NCBI RefSeq assembly: GCF_905163445.1
Contig: NC_053191.1
Span: 2,170,001 to 2,234,000 of the forward strand
Direction of reading: 5' to 3'
DNA length: 64,000 bases
From: Pararge aegeria
Taxonomy: Eukaryota > Arthropoda > Insecta > Lepidoptera > Nymphalidae
Of this stretch, positions 19,274 to 33,200 are shown one piece after another. Below the pieces are notes generated by a model. The model did not search any database. It was not told the origin of the DNA and worked only from the letters and a program-made list of their open reading frames with translations. The position numbers were made by a program, and so were the translations under genes. The first letter of the stretch is position 1; every line of letters begins with the position of its first letter.

Positions 19274-22200
19274 GTAAGTATTCAATTATTTTTATTTTAT
19301 AGTGGCCATTGACCATCCGTAATATTCCCCATAACTCCCTGTAATTTCTAATGTTTGCCTTTTATGGAATGCCCCTAAAAAAATAGTGAACAAAATACAA
19401 CATAAAATAATTTGTATACAATTGAAAAATAAATATTTTATTAAATTAATTGTTGCTAAATAAAAAAATGTATCCCTCAGGTTTATTATTTATTTTTGAA
19501 TTTGTGTCTTCTTTGATAAATATGTACACAAAAAAATATGAATGATTTAACAACACATATAAAGAAGTAAAATTTAATGTACTTCTTATAATTGTAGATA
19601 GTCTTTAAAAACTGTACATAAAAAGGAAATTGTTGTCCATCCCCATGCCTGGAAAAGCACTTTAGCAGTCTGTTCCAGTGATTATAATTAGCATTCGATT
19701 ACTTTTATTATATTATTTAGTAAATAAATTGAAACATTATGAAAACTACTATAAAATGTTCAGAACAACACACCCACGCAGATGCATGCACCAACAGGCC
19801 CCAAAGTTAGTACCCCTGAATAAAATCTTTAGATAATTTAAATTAGTTTTGAATTTGCGCTGTCTATATGAGTGTGATGTTTCAAACATTTGTTTGTGGT
19901 TTTTGTGCTGCTTTAATATAATCACTGTGTCAGAGTGGAAAGTCGAAGCTGTGAATCTTACGATATACGTGATATCTTTCCTACGAGAGCTAAATAATTA
20001 TTTGTTTGGGAGGATGATGGTATTTAGAAAAACTTTTTTTTTACACCAAATAAGTTTATACACGTATTTCGTCACATGTTTGTGTATAGCTTTAGTTTAT
20101 ATTCCGTTGTAATTTTTTTTATTGGTGTTATAAAATGAACCTCGCACTTCATGGGCTTATTCTACAGCATTTGAGATAAAGCATTTTCAGTAAACCGCAA
20201 CATAATGTTATAGATATAGAAGTTATTCATATGTTTATCTGTCACCTGGCTTTGGGAGCACAGAGGGTTAACTATAAATTTAAAAGAAACATATTTTTAT
20301 TAGTAAACAAACATGTGCTTCTTTTATTAAAATAATAATATATATTATCATTATCACTAACATGGTGATTAATGTTACCAAAAAGAAAACATACTGATAT
20401 TATTATAGTAACTTGAACTTGGACAGTAACTGAAATATATGAATATGAACTTTTTCTGCAGACAGGTGATCAGTCCTCTGTAAGGCCACCCTATTACTCA
20501 TGTTTGAGACACAGGTTTACTGGTGTCCTGGCAGCATATCCCCCTGAAACCTACCAGTCTCTTTGGTGAATCTCACAATATCCCCTATAGAGAGATTTGT
20601 TAGGTCTTCTTCACTTAGACTATCCTTACCTTATAGTTCCCATCTAACCACCGCGTGTATGTGGATGTTGATGCTAAATCCTTTTAAATCCTGAAGCTTA
20701 AACCAGCACAAGAGTATACAATGAAATTTTTGTGTTATGCTGATATATGATGCTCTAAGTGACTATTTCAATTGCATAAAGGTCAGTTTTCCAGTACAGC
20801 TGCGGCATACATTTTTAATCACTGCAACACTTGAATATACCTGTTAATTCGTTATCTCTATAGTGTCCGCAGAACTGGCCAAGACCCACCTCCTCTCATA
20901 GTCCATAAACGTTGAGTAAAGTGGCTAGTTATACTCTTCGATCTTCTGTATAATCGCTTCGTATGGAAGTCTTATATGTTGGAAAACCGTTATAAGGTTG
21001 GTCTTGTACGGGAGGCTGGAAATCGGTGCGAAGCGATTTGTAACGACTCTCGAGAACATCTTATAGGCTTGTGAACCCTCTTACGTTTAGATTTGAGTTT
21101 ACAAAGTCCCAAAATTATCACCTAAGACTATCTAACGTCACACTGCAATAGAAAAAAAATTATTAACCAAAAGTTCCATGAATAGTGTTAACTGTGATTT
21201 AATATTGGATAGGAGCAGGCGTTTCTTTGCGGGAATCCATGATATATTATGAAAATTACGCTTAATTTCCTATACTCTGCGAAAAGCAGGAGAATCTGTA
21301 AGGTTTAATTTACAATTTCTTCAATCCTTACACTCCACACCAAAAAGATCTTTGGCAATGTACCCTTCCGAAACCGGAGCATCGTCAGGAGATGTTGACT
21401 TTACAATAATTTGTAAAGTTAATGTTTAATCCCTTAAAAAAAGTACCTACTTTATATTTTAAAAGTACCTACTTAGTATATACTTATCAAACCTCCCACA
21501 TTTTTCAATGTGAAAATGAGCCGAGGGGAATCTAACGATTCATAATAATTATTGTAACCTATTAATTATTATTCGGTAGTTATATTTTCGTTATCTTAAA
21601 TCACTGATTTTTTATCTTTTTTTTGCCCTATCTTTATGGATGCCTCAACAATATTGTAAAATCTAATAAAAATATAAACACCTGCAGACTATAGTGTAGG
21701 TAGATACATAGGAGGAATTTCCTCCTTACAAACCAATAAATTGAAATGTCTGTCCGTGACATTAAAATAATACTTATTGAATGATGACATCACACGAAGA
21801 CGCTTGTTTGGTATTTTTTATCGCAAGAGTGTCTGTTTGCCATGACAAATCCTCGAAAGCAATTCAAAATGGGATAAGATGCTGATTGGCCAAGGGAAAA
21901 ATCGATAATAACTTGACTTTACTGAAATATGTCCTTCCTTGCAACTTTTAAAAAGTGAATCGTGAATTTCACTATGTCGTAAGTACTTATTTATTTATCG
22001 ATACTATGTATCGACTGAAACGGTGATAGCGCATTTGGTAAGAGCTCGACTTCACTATCGGGGGGCCGAGTTCGAATCCCAGCACGCACCTCTCACTTTT
22101 TTAAGTTATGTGCGTTTTAAGTAACTAAAATATCACTTGCTTCAGTGGTGAAGGAAAATATCGTGAGGAAACCTGCATGCCTGAGAGTTCTTCATAATTT

Positions 22201-25200
22201 TCTCTAAAGGTGTGTGGAGTCCACCAATCCGCACTGCCGCAGACCCGTGCCCTGTAGGGGCCGGTAATGGGTTGATATGATGATGGTGATGGTGATGATG
22301 CTCTTGTATCTGAACTACAATCCTTCTTTTAGGACGACAAGTATGCCATATAAATGTCTTTTTAAAATAACACTGCTTTAAGCTGTGGTAGTAATCCTAA
22401 AAAAGCTGCGGGTAACCGCTAGTCGGCCATAATAGTTGTTAGAAATACTCAAAACGATAATCTCCTATAATTATAAAAAAAAAAAAAACTATCAAGATTA
22501 TTTATTGATAAATTATAATTGATGACATGTTTGACAAAGATATACTTCTTGGTAATTAATAATAATAATATAATAATAATATTTGTTTACTGTTCAATAA
22601 AACATAGGTACAATTTACATTACATCTGCAATAGGTATAACTTATATTAATGTTATAATTAACACGGATATACAGAAATCAACTGTCCCTAAGCTAGGTA
22701 TAAACCTGTGTTATAGGCGACAGTGCTCTCCTTATAAGAGTAAATATGCCTCGTTTAAAACAAAAAGAAAAAATAAAGATATGAATTCGCAGGTAACGCT
22801 GGTAATCATATTTGTACTAGGTTTCATATTTTGACCGTTTTATACATATCAGTGTTTGTATGTGTATGTGTGTGTGTGTGTGTGTGTTTGAGTAAATTAC
22901 CAAGAAGTATATATAGGTCTTAGTTGATTCCAACTAATTTCAAAAATTGCCCCGATAATTAGGCTTAATTTGCTATACTCCGCGAAAAGCAGGAGAATCT
23001 GTATTGTGTAATTTGTAATTTCTTTAATCCTTATACTCCACACCAAACAAGAACTTCGGCAATGTACCCTCAACGCAAGTTTCGCTCCGAAACCGGAGCA
23101 TCCTCAGGAGATATTGACTTTACGACGAATAATTGTTAAGAATAATCATTTGGTAATTAAGTTCGACGGTCGCGATGCTCTGCGTTCAATTATCAGGTTG
23201 GGCCGCTAATTGTTAGGTTATTAACTTATTTGTTTAACAATGTTTAGTGTCTAACAATGTTTAGTGTCTGACAATGTTTAGTGTCTGACAATGTTTAGTG
23301 TCTAACAATGTTTAGTGCCTAACAATGTTTAGTGCCTAACAATGTTTAGTGTATAACAATGTTTAGTGCCTGACAGTGCGGAGTTACTCAGTAGCCCTAG
23401 TCTACCACCGTGCCTCTGATAGCACGCCAATCCACCTTTACTGGTTCTTATCACAAACATGCGGTATTAATGGTCACAACCCGCTATTCTGCACAGGATC
23501 ATCATGGCGGGACGTTTGCTCGGTGAAATTTGCCTCCCGAACCGGTCAAAAACTCACTAGAAACTAGTTACCAGACCGACCTATCAAATGTACTTATAAC
23601 GAGCTCGAGCATAAAATCTAAGTGGCCGTTTGTAGGTTCAAAAAAACGGCTTTCTACTAAATGAAACAACACCACAGATATATTATGTCATTGCCAACAT
23701 AGAAATGTTTATGTTTTTTGTTTATTTAATTTTATTTAGTTTCCTAATTTTAAGATCTTTTCTTTTTTTTTTTTGCTTCCGTCCTCTTTGATATTTTTTT
23801 GTTTTTGTGTACTCTATATGTCGATTGCTAAGTCTTGTTTTCCTTTCATTGTTTCGTTTGGCGCACGACTGCGAGAAGTTCGCTGAGCCGACGGCCAACC
23901 TCCAGTAGTGGAGAAGCACAAAAAGAGAGAGAGTTTTTTCTCAAATAAAAGATTAATTATTATTACTATTATTAAATGCATACGAAAGTAGAAACGACAT
24001 GTCTGTCTGTTTGTCCCGGTTAACCTTTTAAACGGCTGGGCGAGTTTTATATTTTTTGTTTTGGAAATATACCCTTAAAGTGTTGAAACGAAGTTGGAAG
24101 ATACGTTCTATGTTGTTGAAGTTAGGGCATATCTGCAAAAGGTTTAAACTAAATATATGTACATCCAAAACAGAGTTTTTTACAATAACTCTCAAGGATG
24201 TTTAATAGTGGCTATAAACGTTAGTAACATTTCAGTATTACGAAATATACGCGGCCTCTGGTTAAATAAAATAAATTAATTAATTCTAATTTTTTATTTT
24301 TCATTTTGATGCATTGCAAATATGTTACGCAACCTTCAAGTATTGGGCCAAGGAATTAAATTATTTTTCACTTCTTTCCAAGCGTTTTGATCCAAGGTTG
24401 GACCAAAATGCTAGAAAGTAACAAATGACCGAGGCCAAACAGGGTAATTGAATAATAACTATATTAACTATGCTTTATCACTGATACTAAACGGGATGTC
24501 CGTCCTAAAATATGTTCAAAAATATATATAAAGTGTTTTGATGCCACTGAATCACTAAGCACTAGTCCACATAATCTTTAGGGAAATCATATAAATATAT
24601 ATATTATTTTTTAAGTGTTTCTTTTTTGTTTCAACTTTAATTTTAACCCTATTTTTTAGTTTAATTTAATTCCAAGTTGTGTACACATACTTTGGGTTGT
24701 AGCTTAGAACAAAACTTGTTATTACTTATATTTAGATCTACTTTTAGTTAGTACCTGTTTTGTGTACCTAAAACAATAAACAATATTTTAAAGTAGGAAA
24801 AGTTTTCCAAAAGCTTTAAAAAATTACCTTTTGAAGTTATACTCCTTTTGGCGCGCTACGGGAAAATGATGAGAGTAAATTTTTACGATGCGCGCGCACA
24901 CCGTCACAAAAAACCTACACCATGAAGTTAGCTGTAGGGTTTGACAGTTTACACTTTACTAGAGTAAGGGAAAACGGGATAGTTCAACAGGTTAGTAACT
25001 AGTGATAAAATAAATAACATACACTTTTTTTATATATAAATAAATATATTCTACGACAATACACACATCGCCATCAAACCTCAAAATAAGTCTAGCGTAG
25101 CGTAAATACTCATAATTTACGGATAAACACCCAGACACCGAAAGACTTCATGTTCATCACACAAACATTCTCCAGTTGTGGGAATTGAACCCACGGCCAT

Positions 25201-28200
25201 GGACTTAGCAGGGTCAAAATACACTAGTGAAGATATAACTAAAGATTCCGCTTAAGTTACTTTTAATCTTCCAACCAATAATTTCAGAAATGATAAGACG
25301 TCCGTGTTGTCACTCTACCAAAATTCATAAATGATCTGCTATAGCTAAAAATAATGAAGCATTTGCTAACGACAACCATGATTCAAAGGTCGGACGACAT
25401 TGTACCTAGGTAAATACAGAAGTTTTTCGTACAAGAGAACTCGAAAGATTTTACTACAAAACATTATACTTACATTATATTTTTTATACGGCTATGAGTT
25501 CCTTTTTACTATTAAATTCACCTAGGGTAATCGACACCGAAGTTAAAACACGGTTGGCAATTGTCGACTATTTTCACAGTTTTTATAATAATCGACTTTG
25601 TGCCGCAAAATAAAACTTTCATTGCTTTGCTTTCCAGACCGGAATGGTCAAACATCGACTTCCCGCGAAACAAGTCTAATAATAATTCATTCTTTAATGT
25701 CATGCCAATTTATGGGGTTTTTCTGACATTTAATTCGCCCTTGACTTTTGCGTTTGCTTGCTTCGTAAGGGTCAACGGAACCATCCGCCAAACTTTAGTT
25801 GAACGGCTATGGAATATTATTTTCTTAAGAATCAAGAGGTACCTATATTTTATTTTTATTATTATTATATTATGTCGCAATTTAGTAACAGTACCTGGAT
25901 GACCCAGATTGATAAATAAAAGAAAGGGAGAAAAAATTAATAATCTAATTAAATTAATTTAGCGATAAGGCTGCCAAATTTTATACGTTGTTTTGTTACT
26001 TTTTTTTTTATGTTCTTTTTGTGGTGTGCAATAAATGTGTATTCATTCATAATGTCGACTGGCTTGACGGCCAACTGGCGCAGTGGGCAGCGACCCTGCT
26101 TTCTGAGTCCATGGCCGTGGGTTCGAGGCCCACAACTGGCAAATATTTAATTGATGAATATGAATGTTTTTCAGTGTCTGGGTGTTTATCTGTATATTAA
26201 AAGTATTTATGTATATTATTCATAGAAATATTCATCAGTCATCTTAGTACCCATAACACAAGCTACGCTTACTTTGGGGCTAGATGGCGATGTATATTGT
26301 AGGTGTATTGTCGTAGTATATTTATTTATTTATAATCTGGACGGGGGTCTTCTGGTTTCGGAACCGCTCGATTGTCCACCCTTGTGGTGTGGTGGCGAAT
26401 TTCACCCTCGCATTGTAATTATATTATACTTAGCAGTTTTTCATCACCTTAAGAAACGGATAAAACGACGTTTTCTAAAAATGGAATCTAGCTGGATCGA
26501 TATATCTAAACAACGAAACCCCTGTATACTAAATGTTATGAAAATCGTTAGAGCTGTTTGCAAGATTCAGATCATATAATACGAGTATACATAATGTTTT
26601 TTTTTTAAGGGCTTTTACAGAACCACTGCATGTCAGCCCTATAATATGCTTAACATTATATACAAGAATTGCTCGTTAAAAGGTTTTAGACACAAAAGGT
26701 TTTCTCGCTTTTACGACTGTTCTTTTGGGGGTTAAATTCTTGCTGCCTACACCTATCTCTACATTGAGGCAAACATGCAATTCTTCGGACTGAAACCACC
26801 CCTGTATGAACTTTTTTTTTTCGTGGGGAAATCCTCATGGAGACCACCACGTCACGGGGACGAACCGTGGTTATGCCGCATATATACGCATAGGGCTGAT
26901 GCCAGTGTGCGTGTGATCTCATGGCGCATTGCTCAATGCGGTATTTTCTATTCTTACCTAGTACTTATACCTCTATGGTAGTATAGTCTGTGTAAGAGTT
27001 ACAGCGTTTGTGAGAATCGATACAACTCCATAGATACAACGAACAATGGCGTTAGCACTTAGCCCGAGAGCTCGTGGGGAATATTGAGGGAGGTGTTAAA
27101 AATAGAAATCAGAGAAAATAGGGCATTTTTATTCATTACTAGTTGTACCCTGCTACGCTTCGCTGTGGCATAGTTTTTTGGAATGGTTGAGAAATGAGAA
27201 ACAAAACAAATACATTACATATAAGTTTGATTTTGCAATATTTGTGGATATACAATATTTTCATTGCCTGCGTAGATATAAAGACTCGCGGATATGTGAC
27301 TGATGTAAAAAATAGATAAAAACCAGCCTTAATGCGAACTTTTTGAGTTTTTGAAGCGCACACAAACATAACATTTATATTTTTATTTTTTATTTTTTCT
27401 TTAATTGGAAAACCAACAGTTGTAGATACTAACTAGTTAACAGATTGATTGACTTAAAACTAATAACAGGTTTCCACAGATAAGTCTTATATAAACAAGG
27501 GTACCTGATAGAACCCAGCAGAAACGCAGCAAACTAAAACAAAGTGTTAAGTTTACCTAGCATGCAACAGTTTATCTACTAATTTGCGACGTACACTATT
27601 CATATTACCATAAAATAGGTCAATTTCGGGGTCATTGTAAACAGAATTAAGAAGGCGAGAGACACGGATTAAAAAGTAATTAAATCTATTCTTAGTTTTA
27701 GTTAAGGGTACGTGCAGAATCTTTTTATGCCTAGGTAATCGCGAGGGTACAAATAAATCTAACTTAGTAAGTAATTCCGGACTATCTATTGACCCTCTAA
27801 CAATGTTAAGTAAGAGACAAACGTCGGCAATGTTTCTACGTGTATGAAGGGGTACAAGGTGTAAATCCGAACATGATATTTCGTAGGAAGTTTTAGGAAG
27901 GTGAAATTTGTGCTTAAGGAATCTAATGAATTTCTTTTGAATACTTTCTAATTTATTGATATAAATGTGATACGCAGGATTCCATATTTGGCAAGCATAC
28001 TCTAGTTGACTACGGACCAGTGAACAGTAGAGGATTTTGATGGTTTTCATTTTTTTGAATGGTTTACAAACACGTATAATAAAACCTAAAGCTTTAAATG
28101 CTTTGGTCACAATAGCATCTATATGATAATCAAAAATTAGTTTAGTGTCGAGGAGTACCCCGAGATCTCTTATAATATCAGTTCTGTTAAGGTTTTGATG

Positions 28201-30182
28201 TTTTAAAATGTAGTCATAGAGAAAAGGTTCCCTTTTCCTAGTAAAAGATATAGAGTTACACTTTAAGACATTAAGATCAAGTTTATTTTGAATGCAGTAA
28301 TCATCTAATCTAAACAAGTCAGCTTGTAAAAGTTCCGCATCTTTAACATTATTGACTGTACGAAATACCTTCAAGTCATCAGCAAAAAGTAAAAATTTTG
28401 AATGTATAAAGCAGAGATCGATATCATGAATAAAAATAGTGAATAAAAAGGGTCCCAACAAGGACCCTTGGGGCACACCCGACGGTACTGCCATCAAATT
28501 TGATTTAAAACCATTTAACACAACTGTTTGAAGTCTGTTATTAATATAAGAAGAAAACCAGCGAAACAAATCTCCTCTGATCCCAAGGGAGGCCAGTTTT
28601 TTTAGAAGCAAGATGTGGTCAATCCTGTCAAAAGCTTTGCTATAGTCAGTATATACAGCATCAACTTGGTCACGACTATCTAACTTATCAGTAAGAAAAT
28701 CTAAGAATAGTGCCAAGTTTGTGACCGTAGATCTACCCTTTAAGAAACCATGTTGGTTCTGACTAAATTGCGACTTTAGGACATTATAGCATTGATTATA
28801 TACAATACGTTCCAAAACTTTGGCCACAAGGCAAAGTTTAGAGATTGGGCGATAATTCTCTACCATATTTCTTGGGCCATTCTTATGAATAGGGGTAATA
28901 TAAGCAGATTTCCAAAGAGAAGGCATATATCCTTCAGATATAGACCTCCGAAAAAGAATAGAAAGGGGAACTGATAAACTATGCGCACAACTAATCAGAA
29001 AAATGGCAGGAATTTCATCTGGGCCAGCTGATTTATTAGGTTTTAAAGATTTTAGGGCTTTTTCTATAACTTGGGGAATGAATTCAATTGTATAAATGTC
29101 AGTTGTAATAGAATCTCCTGGCTGCACATGCGAAGATGAAGAAGTTACTTGTTGATAGGTTGAATGAAAGTATGATGAAAAGAGTTCACATATACCTGTT
29201 CCAGTGTCAGATTTAGAATGGGAATAAGTCATAGACTTAGGATAGAAGCTAGTTGCACGTTTGGCAATACTACGCTTAACATGTGACCAGAATAATTGAG
29301 AATCTTTCGTGAGAGACTCTTCAAGTGAATTAATGTAATATGAGTAACAGTTATCTTCAAGTAGTTTGACTCTGGTTCTTAATATATCGAATGAAAGCCT
29401 GTCTTCTAGGTTTTTATACGTACGATATTTAACTAAATGTTTGTATTTCTCTTTAATTGCTTTAATAAGTGGAATACTATACCAGGATGGATATTTATTA
29501 CTTTTATTTTTGATTAAGGGAACAAATCTATCTCGCAGTTCATACAAAATTTTATAGAACGATTTGACAACAGATTCAAGATCCCCGACATGCAATAGAG
29601 TATCCCAGTCATAATTCGATAAGGCTTCATTAATCTGAGAAAAGTTACCTCTTTTATATGCATACATAGTTCTAGATGACAATGGTAGTGTCTGGATGGA
29701 AAAGAACGGTAAATTGATACAAAGGGCCTTATGGTATGGATCTTCAGGTACTAGAGGGTCATCACAATGTAAAACAGTCACTGAATCATTCGATAAGACT
29801 AAGTCCAATATGCGACCGAAGTTATTTTTAATATTGTTAAATTGATTAAGGTTACATAAACTTAATGTATCAATAAAGTTCCTTGAATTATTATCATTTA
29901 AATTATAAGCTTGAAGGCCCTCTTCAGTTTCATTCCATCGAATGGAACTCATGTTAAAATCACCTAAAATTAAGAACATATCATTAGGATGTTCATTAGT
30001 TAATTTTTCAAGATTGATCAAAAAGTTATCCAATTGTTGATCAAATGAATTACCTTTATTCTCCGCACAGAGATATATAGTGCAAATATGAATACGCGAA
30101 GTGTTACGATTTTTGTTGTGATAAGTGACTGAAACCCAGAGGTCTTCAGCTGATATATATATATATACATATATATATATAC

Positions 30183-30233
<51 letters not shown>

Positions 30234-33200
30234 CTAGCCCCCACTTACCACCAGGTGGGAATTTATAATTTCTGTATTTTCTCTGGTCTGGTCTGGTCTG
30301 GTGGGAGGCTTTGGCGATGGCTAGTTACCACCCTACAGACAAAGACGTGCCGCTAAGCGAGCCGAGCGTGCCGCTTTAGGGTTCCGGCACGATGACGCGT
30401 AGAAACCTATTACGGGTACGACTACGTACCATACTCCCTAGCAGGTTAGCCCGCTACCATCTTAGACTGCATCATCACGTACCACCAGGTGAGATTGCGG
30501 TCAAGGGCTAACTTGTAGCGGAATAAAAAAAGCACATCTACTACTTCCTCCGGCCTCATCCCATGTCTTTAAAACTTGAAGATACACAAAGTGTTTTGGT
30601 TATGCCATTTTGATTCACTTTCTTGGGTTTTTTTGTTATACTAATAATTGTGCCTGAAGAAAATTGAGAAAGCGTTTGTCAGCATTTTAGATGTCCCCAA
30701 AATAATATTTAATATCATTGAGCAAAGAGGAAGGAACCGAAATAGAAAAACAGTGAAAGGAATATCAGCATATATGCAAAACCAAATAAAAAAATGTGTA
30801 CGTATATACGTACTTTATCTTTACATATTATAAAACAAAGTCCCCCGCCGGCCGCGTCTGTCTGTCTGGGCGCGAAAAACTGGAAAAGTACCGAATGGAT
30901 TTTCATACGGTTTTCACTAATGAACAGAGTGACTCATGCAAACGGTTTTTACACGCTTTATATTAGCTTCACTTGTATGTTTGTTTGTAACCGACTTCTT
31001 TGGGCGCGATTTTGACCCACTTTAAACGGTCAGATTTCTTTCAAACTTTGTAGACATATCGAGGACCGATGACAATACACTAATCTGAAAAGATTATTCC
31101 AATTTTCACTATAAAAAATAAGATTTTTTACTAATTACTACAGCGCCATCTAGACCCAAATGTAAAAAACCTATGGCGTACCTAACAAATTCCACAGAAA
31201 ACATTAAGCTACTAGATGGTAGAGGGCGTTAGCTATTACTTTTTAATGGCCTGTTTTAAATAATAATTAGAACTTGCATTTCGAGAGACGGGCACACTGA
31301 ATAAAAAAAAAAAATATTTTATCTCTTTTTTACCGTTACCGATTAATTTTGCTCTAATAAAAATAATAGATCAAGAAAAACTAAAAAAAAATCGCTATTA
31401 TGAATAAACTAAAAGAAAGAAATTAGTTTAGTTTTTTATACCAAACGTGTTTTTTTAGTTTGTGTGAACTATTTAATTATTTGTGTACATTTTATAATGG
31501 TTTTCTGTAAATAGGCCGAAATATACCGATTTTTGTTTAAGACATACAGACTTCGAGGTTTACTGGCGTACGCCGCGTAAATGATTGATGATACATAAAA
31601 AAATGTAGTACATGTTTAAAGTAATCATTATTATCTACAAAAAAGTACGCGAGGCTATGTGTCCAGCTGTTATTGTCAAAATAGCCGCTTTTTGCTATAA
31701 TTTGTCAATTTAGACACGGGTACAATCAAACGATGATGTCATTCCTATCATGATATTAATCCTTATCTAAATAAATAGTTTTATAATTAAAATTGATTAC
31801 GTAGGTGAGAATTGCTTTTTAAATTATTCAAATTTGACCTATCGTTTAGAAGTTACGACGGGTAATGAAATGCTCAAAGCAAGAAAAATGCCGCGGGCAT
31901 CCCGGCCGCGTATTATACAGTTTGGAAATAAAACTGGACTCGGTAGGTGGCGCTGCAATTAAGTTCTAGGTATTTTTTTAAGAAATTGCATAGAAGCACG
32001 GGTTACTTTGTGGAATTCCATGATATATTATGAAAATTAAGCTTAATTTGCTATACTCCGCGAAAAGCACAAAAATCTGGATGGTGTAATTTATAATTTC
32101 TTCATACCCTATGCTCCACACCAAACAGATCTTGGGCAATGTACCCTCTACGCACGTTTCGCTCCAAAACCGGAGCATCCTCAGGAGATTTTGACTTTAC
32201 ATTGAATAATTGTAAAGTCAACATGACCGGATCATCCAAAGGAGGTGTTGACTCCGTTATTCTATTCTGTTCTGTTCTGTTCAATTCTCTTCTATTCCAT
32301 TCTATTCTGGTCTGTTATGTGCTGTTCTGTTCTGCTCTGTTCTGTTTTGTTCTATTCTATTCTATTATGTACTGTGATGTTCTGTTATGTTCTGTTCTTT
32401 TCTATTCTATTATATTCTATTCTATTCTGTCCTGTTCTGTTCTATTCTACTCGGTGTTGGTACATTGCCGAAGATCTGTTTGGTGTGGAGTATAAGGATT
32501 GAAGAAACTATAAATTACACCATACAGATTCTTGTGCTCTTCGCGGAGTATTATAGCAAATTAAGCTTAATTTTCATAATTTTTTACGATATTAAAACCG
32601 GTCGTAACCGAAGTTGCGCTGGTCAGCTAAGTATTTAGGATAATTAAGATTCAGGGGTAGAAATAAATAAAGTAACAGAAAAAAAAGGGCGAAAGCCTCC
32701 TCGGAATAACCCCACTAGCGCTCACACCAACGCACACAGCTGTGGTATTAATGTAAGCAATTAAACACTGGATATCCATGAATAAATCCGTTGTTAAAAC
32801 ACGAATAATTGTTTTATCTACTATGTTTATATTGTAAACGAGAATAAATTGGTTCATCGTAACTGTCGTTATAAACCCATTACCGGCCAACAATTGTGCA
32901 CGGCTCTCCTCTCATAGTGGAAATGAATAACTGCCTTGTTGGTCAAATGGTTATCATGTTCGGCTGCTGATCACCAGGTCCTAGGTTCGATCCCTTTGTA
33001 TTGGATTTTTCTATTAAGAAAGTCGTAGTACCAGCCCGGAGTTCGGAAACTCAGTGAGCACGTAAAGTGGTCGGTCTGGCGCCTAAACTCTTTCCGGTCG
33101 TATCGGAGCTGCCGTCTCTTCGGGCTATGAGGGGGGAAGGGGGGGGGATGTAGGGTGCATCTGTGTTGGCACACATACGCGTGTGTTAGGAAATAGGGAA

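Noticed and set aside
22017..22100. Possible tRNA gene (A and B boxes)
   Set aside because: It is the head of SINE-1, which recurs with the same 3' body throughout the window. No cloverleaf with paired acceptor stem is evident. The same applies to heads at 26068, 32935, 48741 and 59039.
23234..23375. CRISPR-like repeat array
   Set aside because: The 17-bp units abut directly with no spacers, in an animal genome with introns. It is a minisatellite.
25561..25902. 113-codon plus-strand frame in CRAL-TRIO intron 1
   Set aside because: AT-rich, no recognisable domain, ends in low-complexity sequence. I could not support it as a gene.
32139..32502. Overlapping frames of 118 and 85 codons
   Set aside because: They run through the (TTCTR)n pentamer array and foldback arms. 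The repetitive protein is an artefact.
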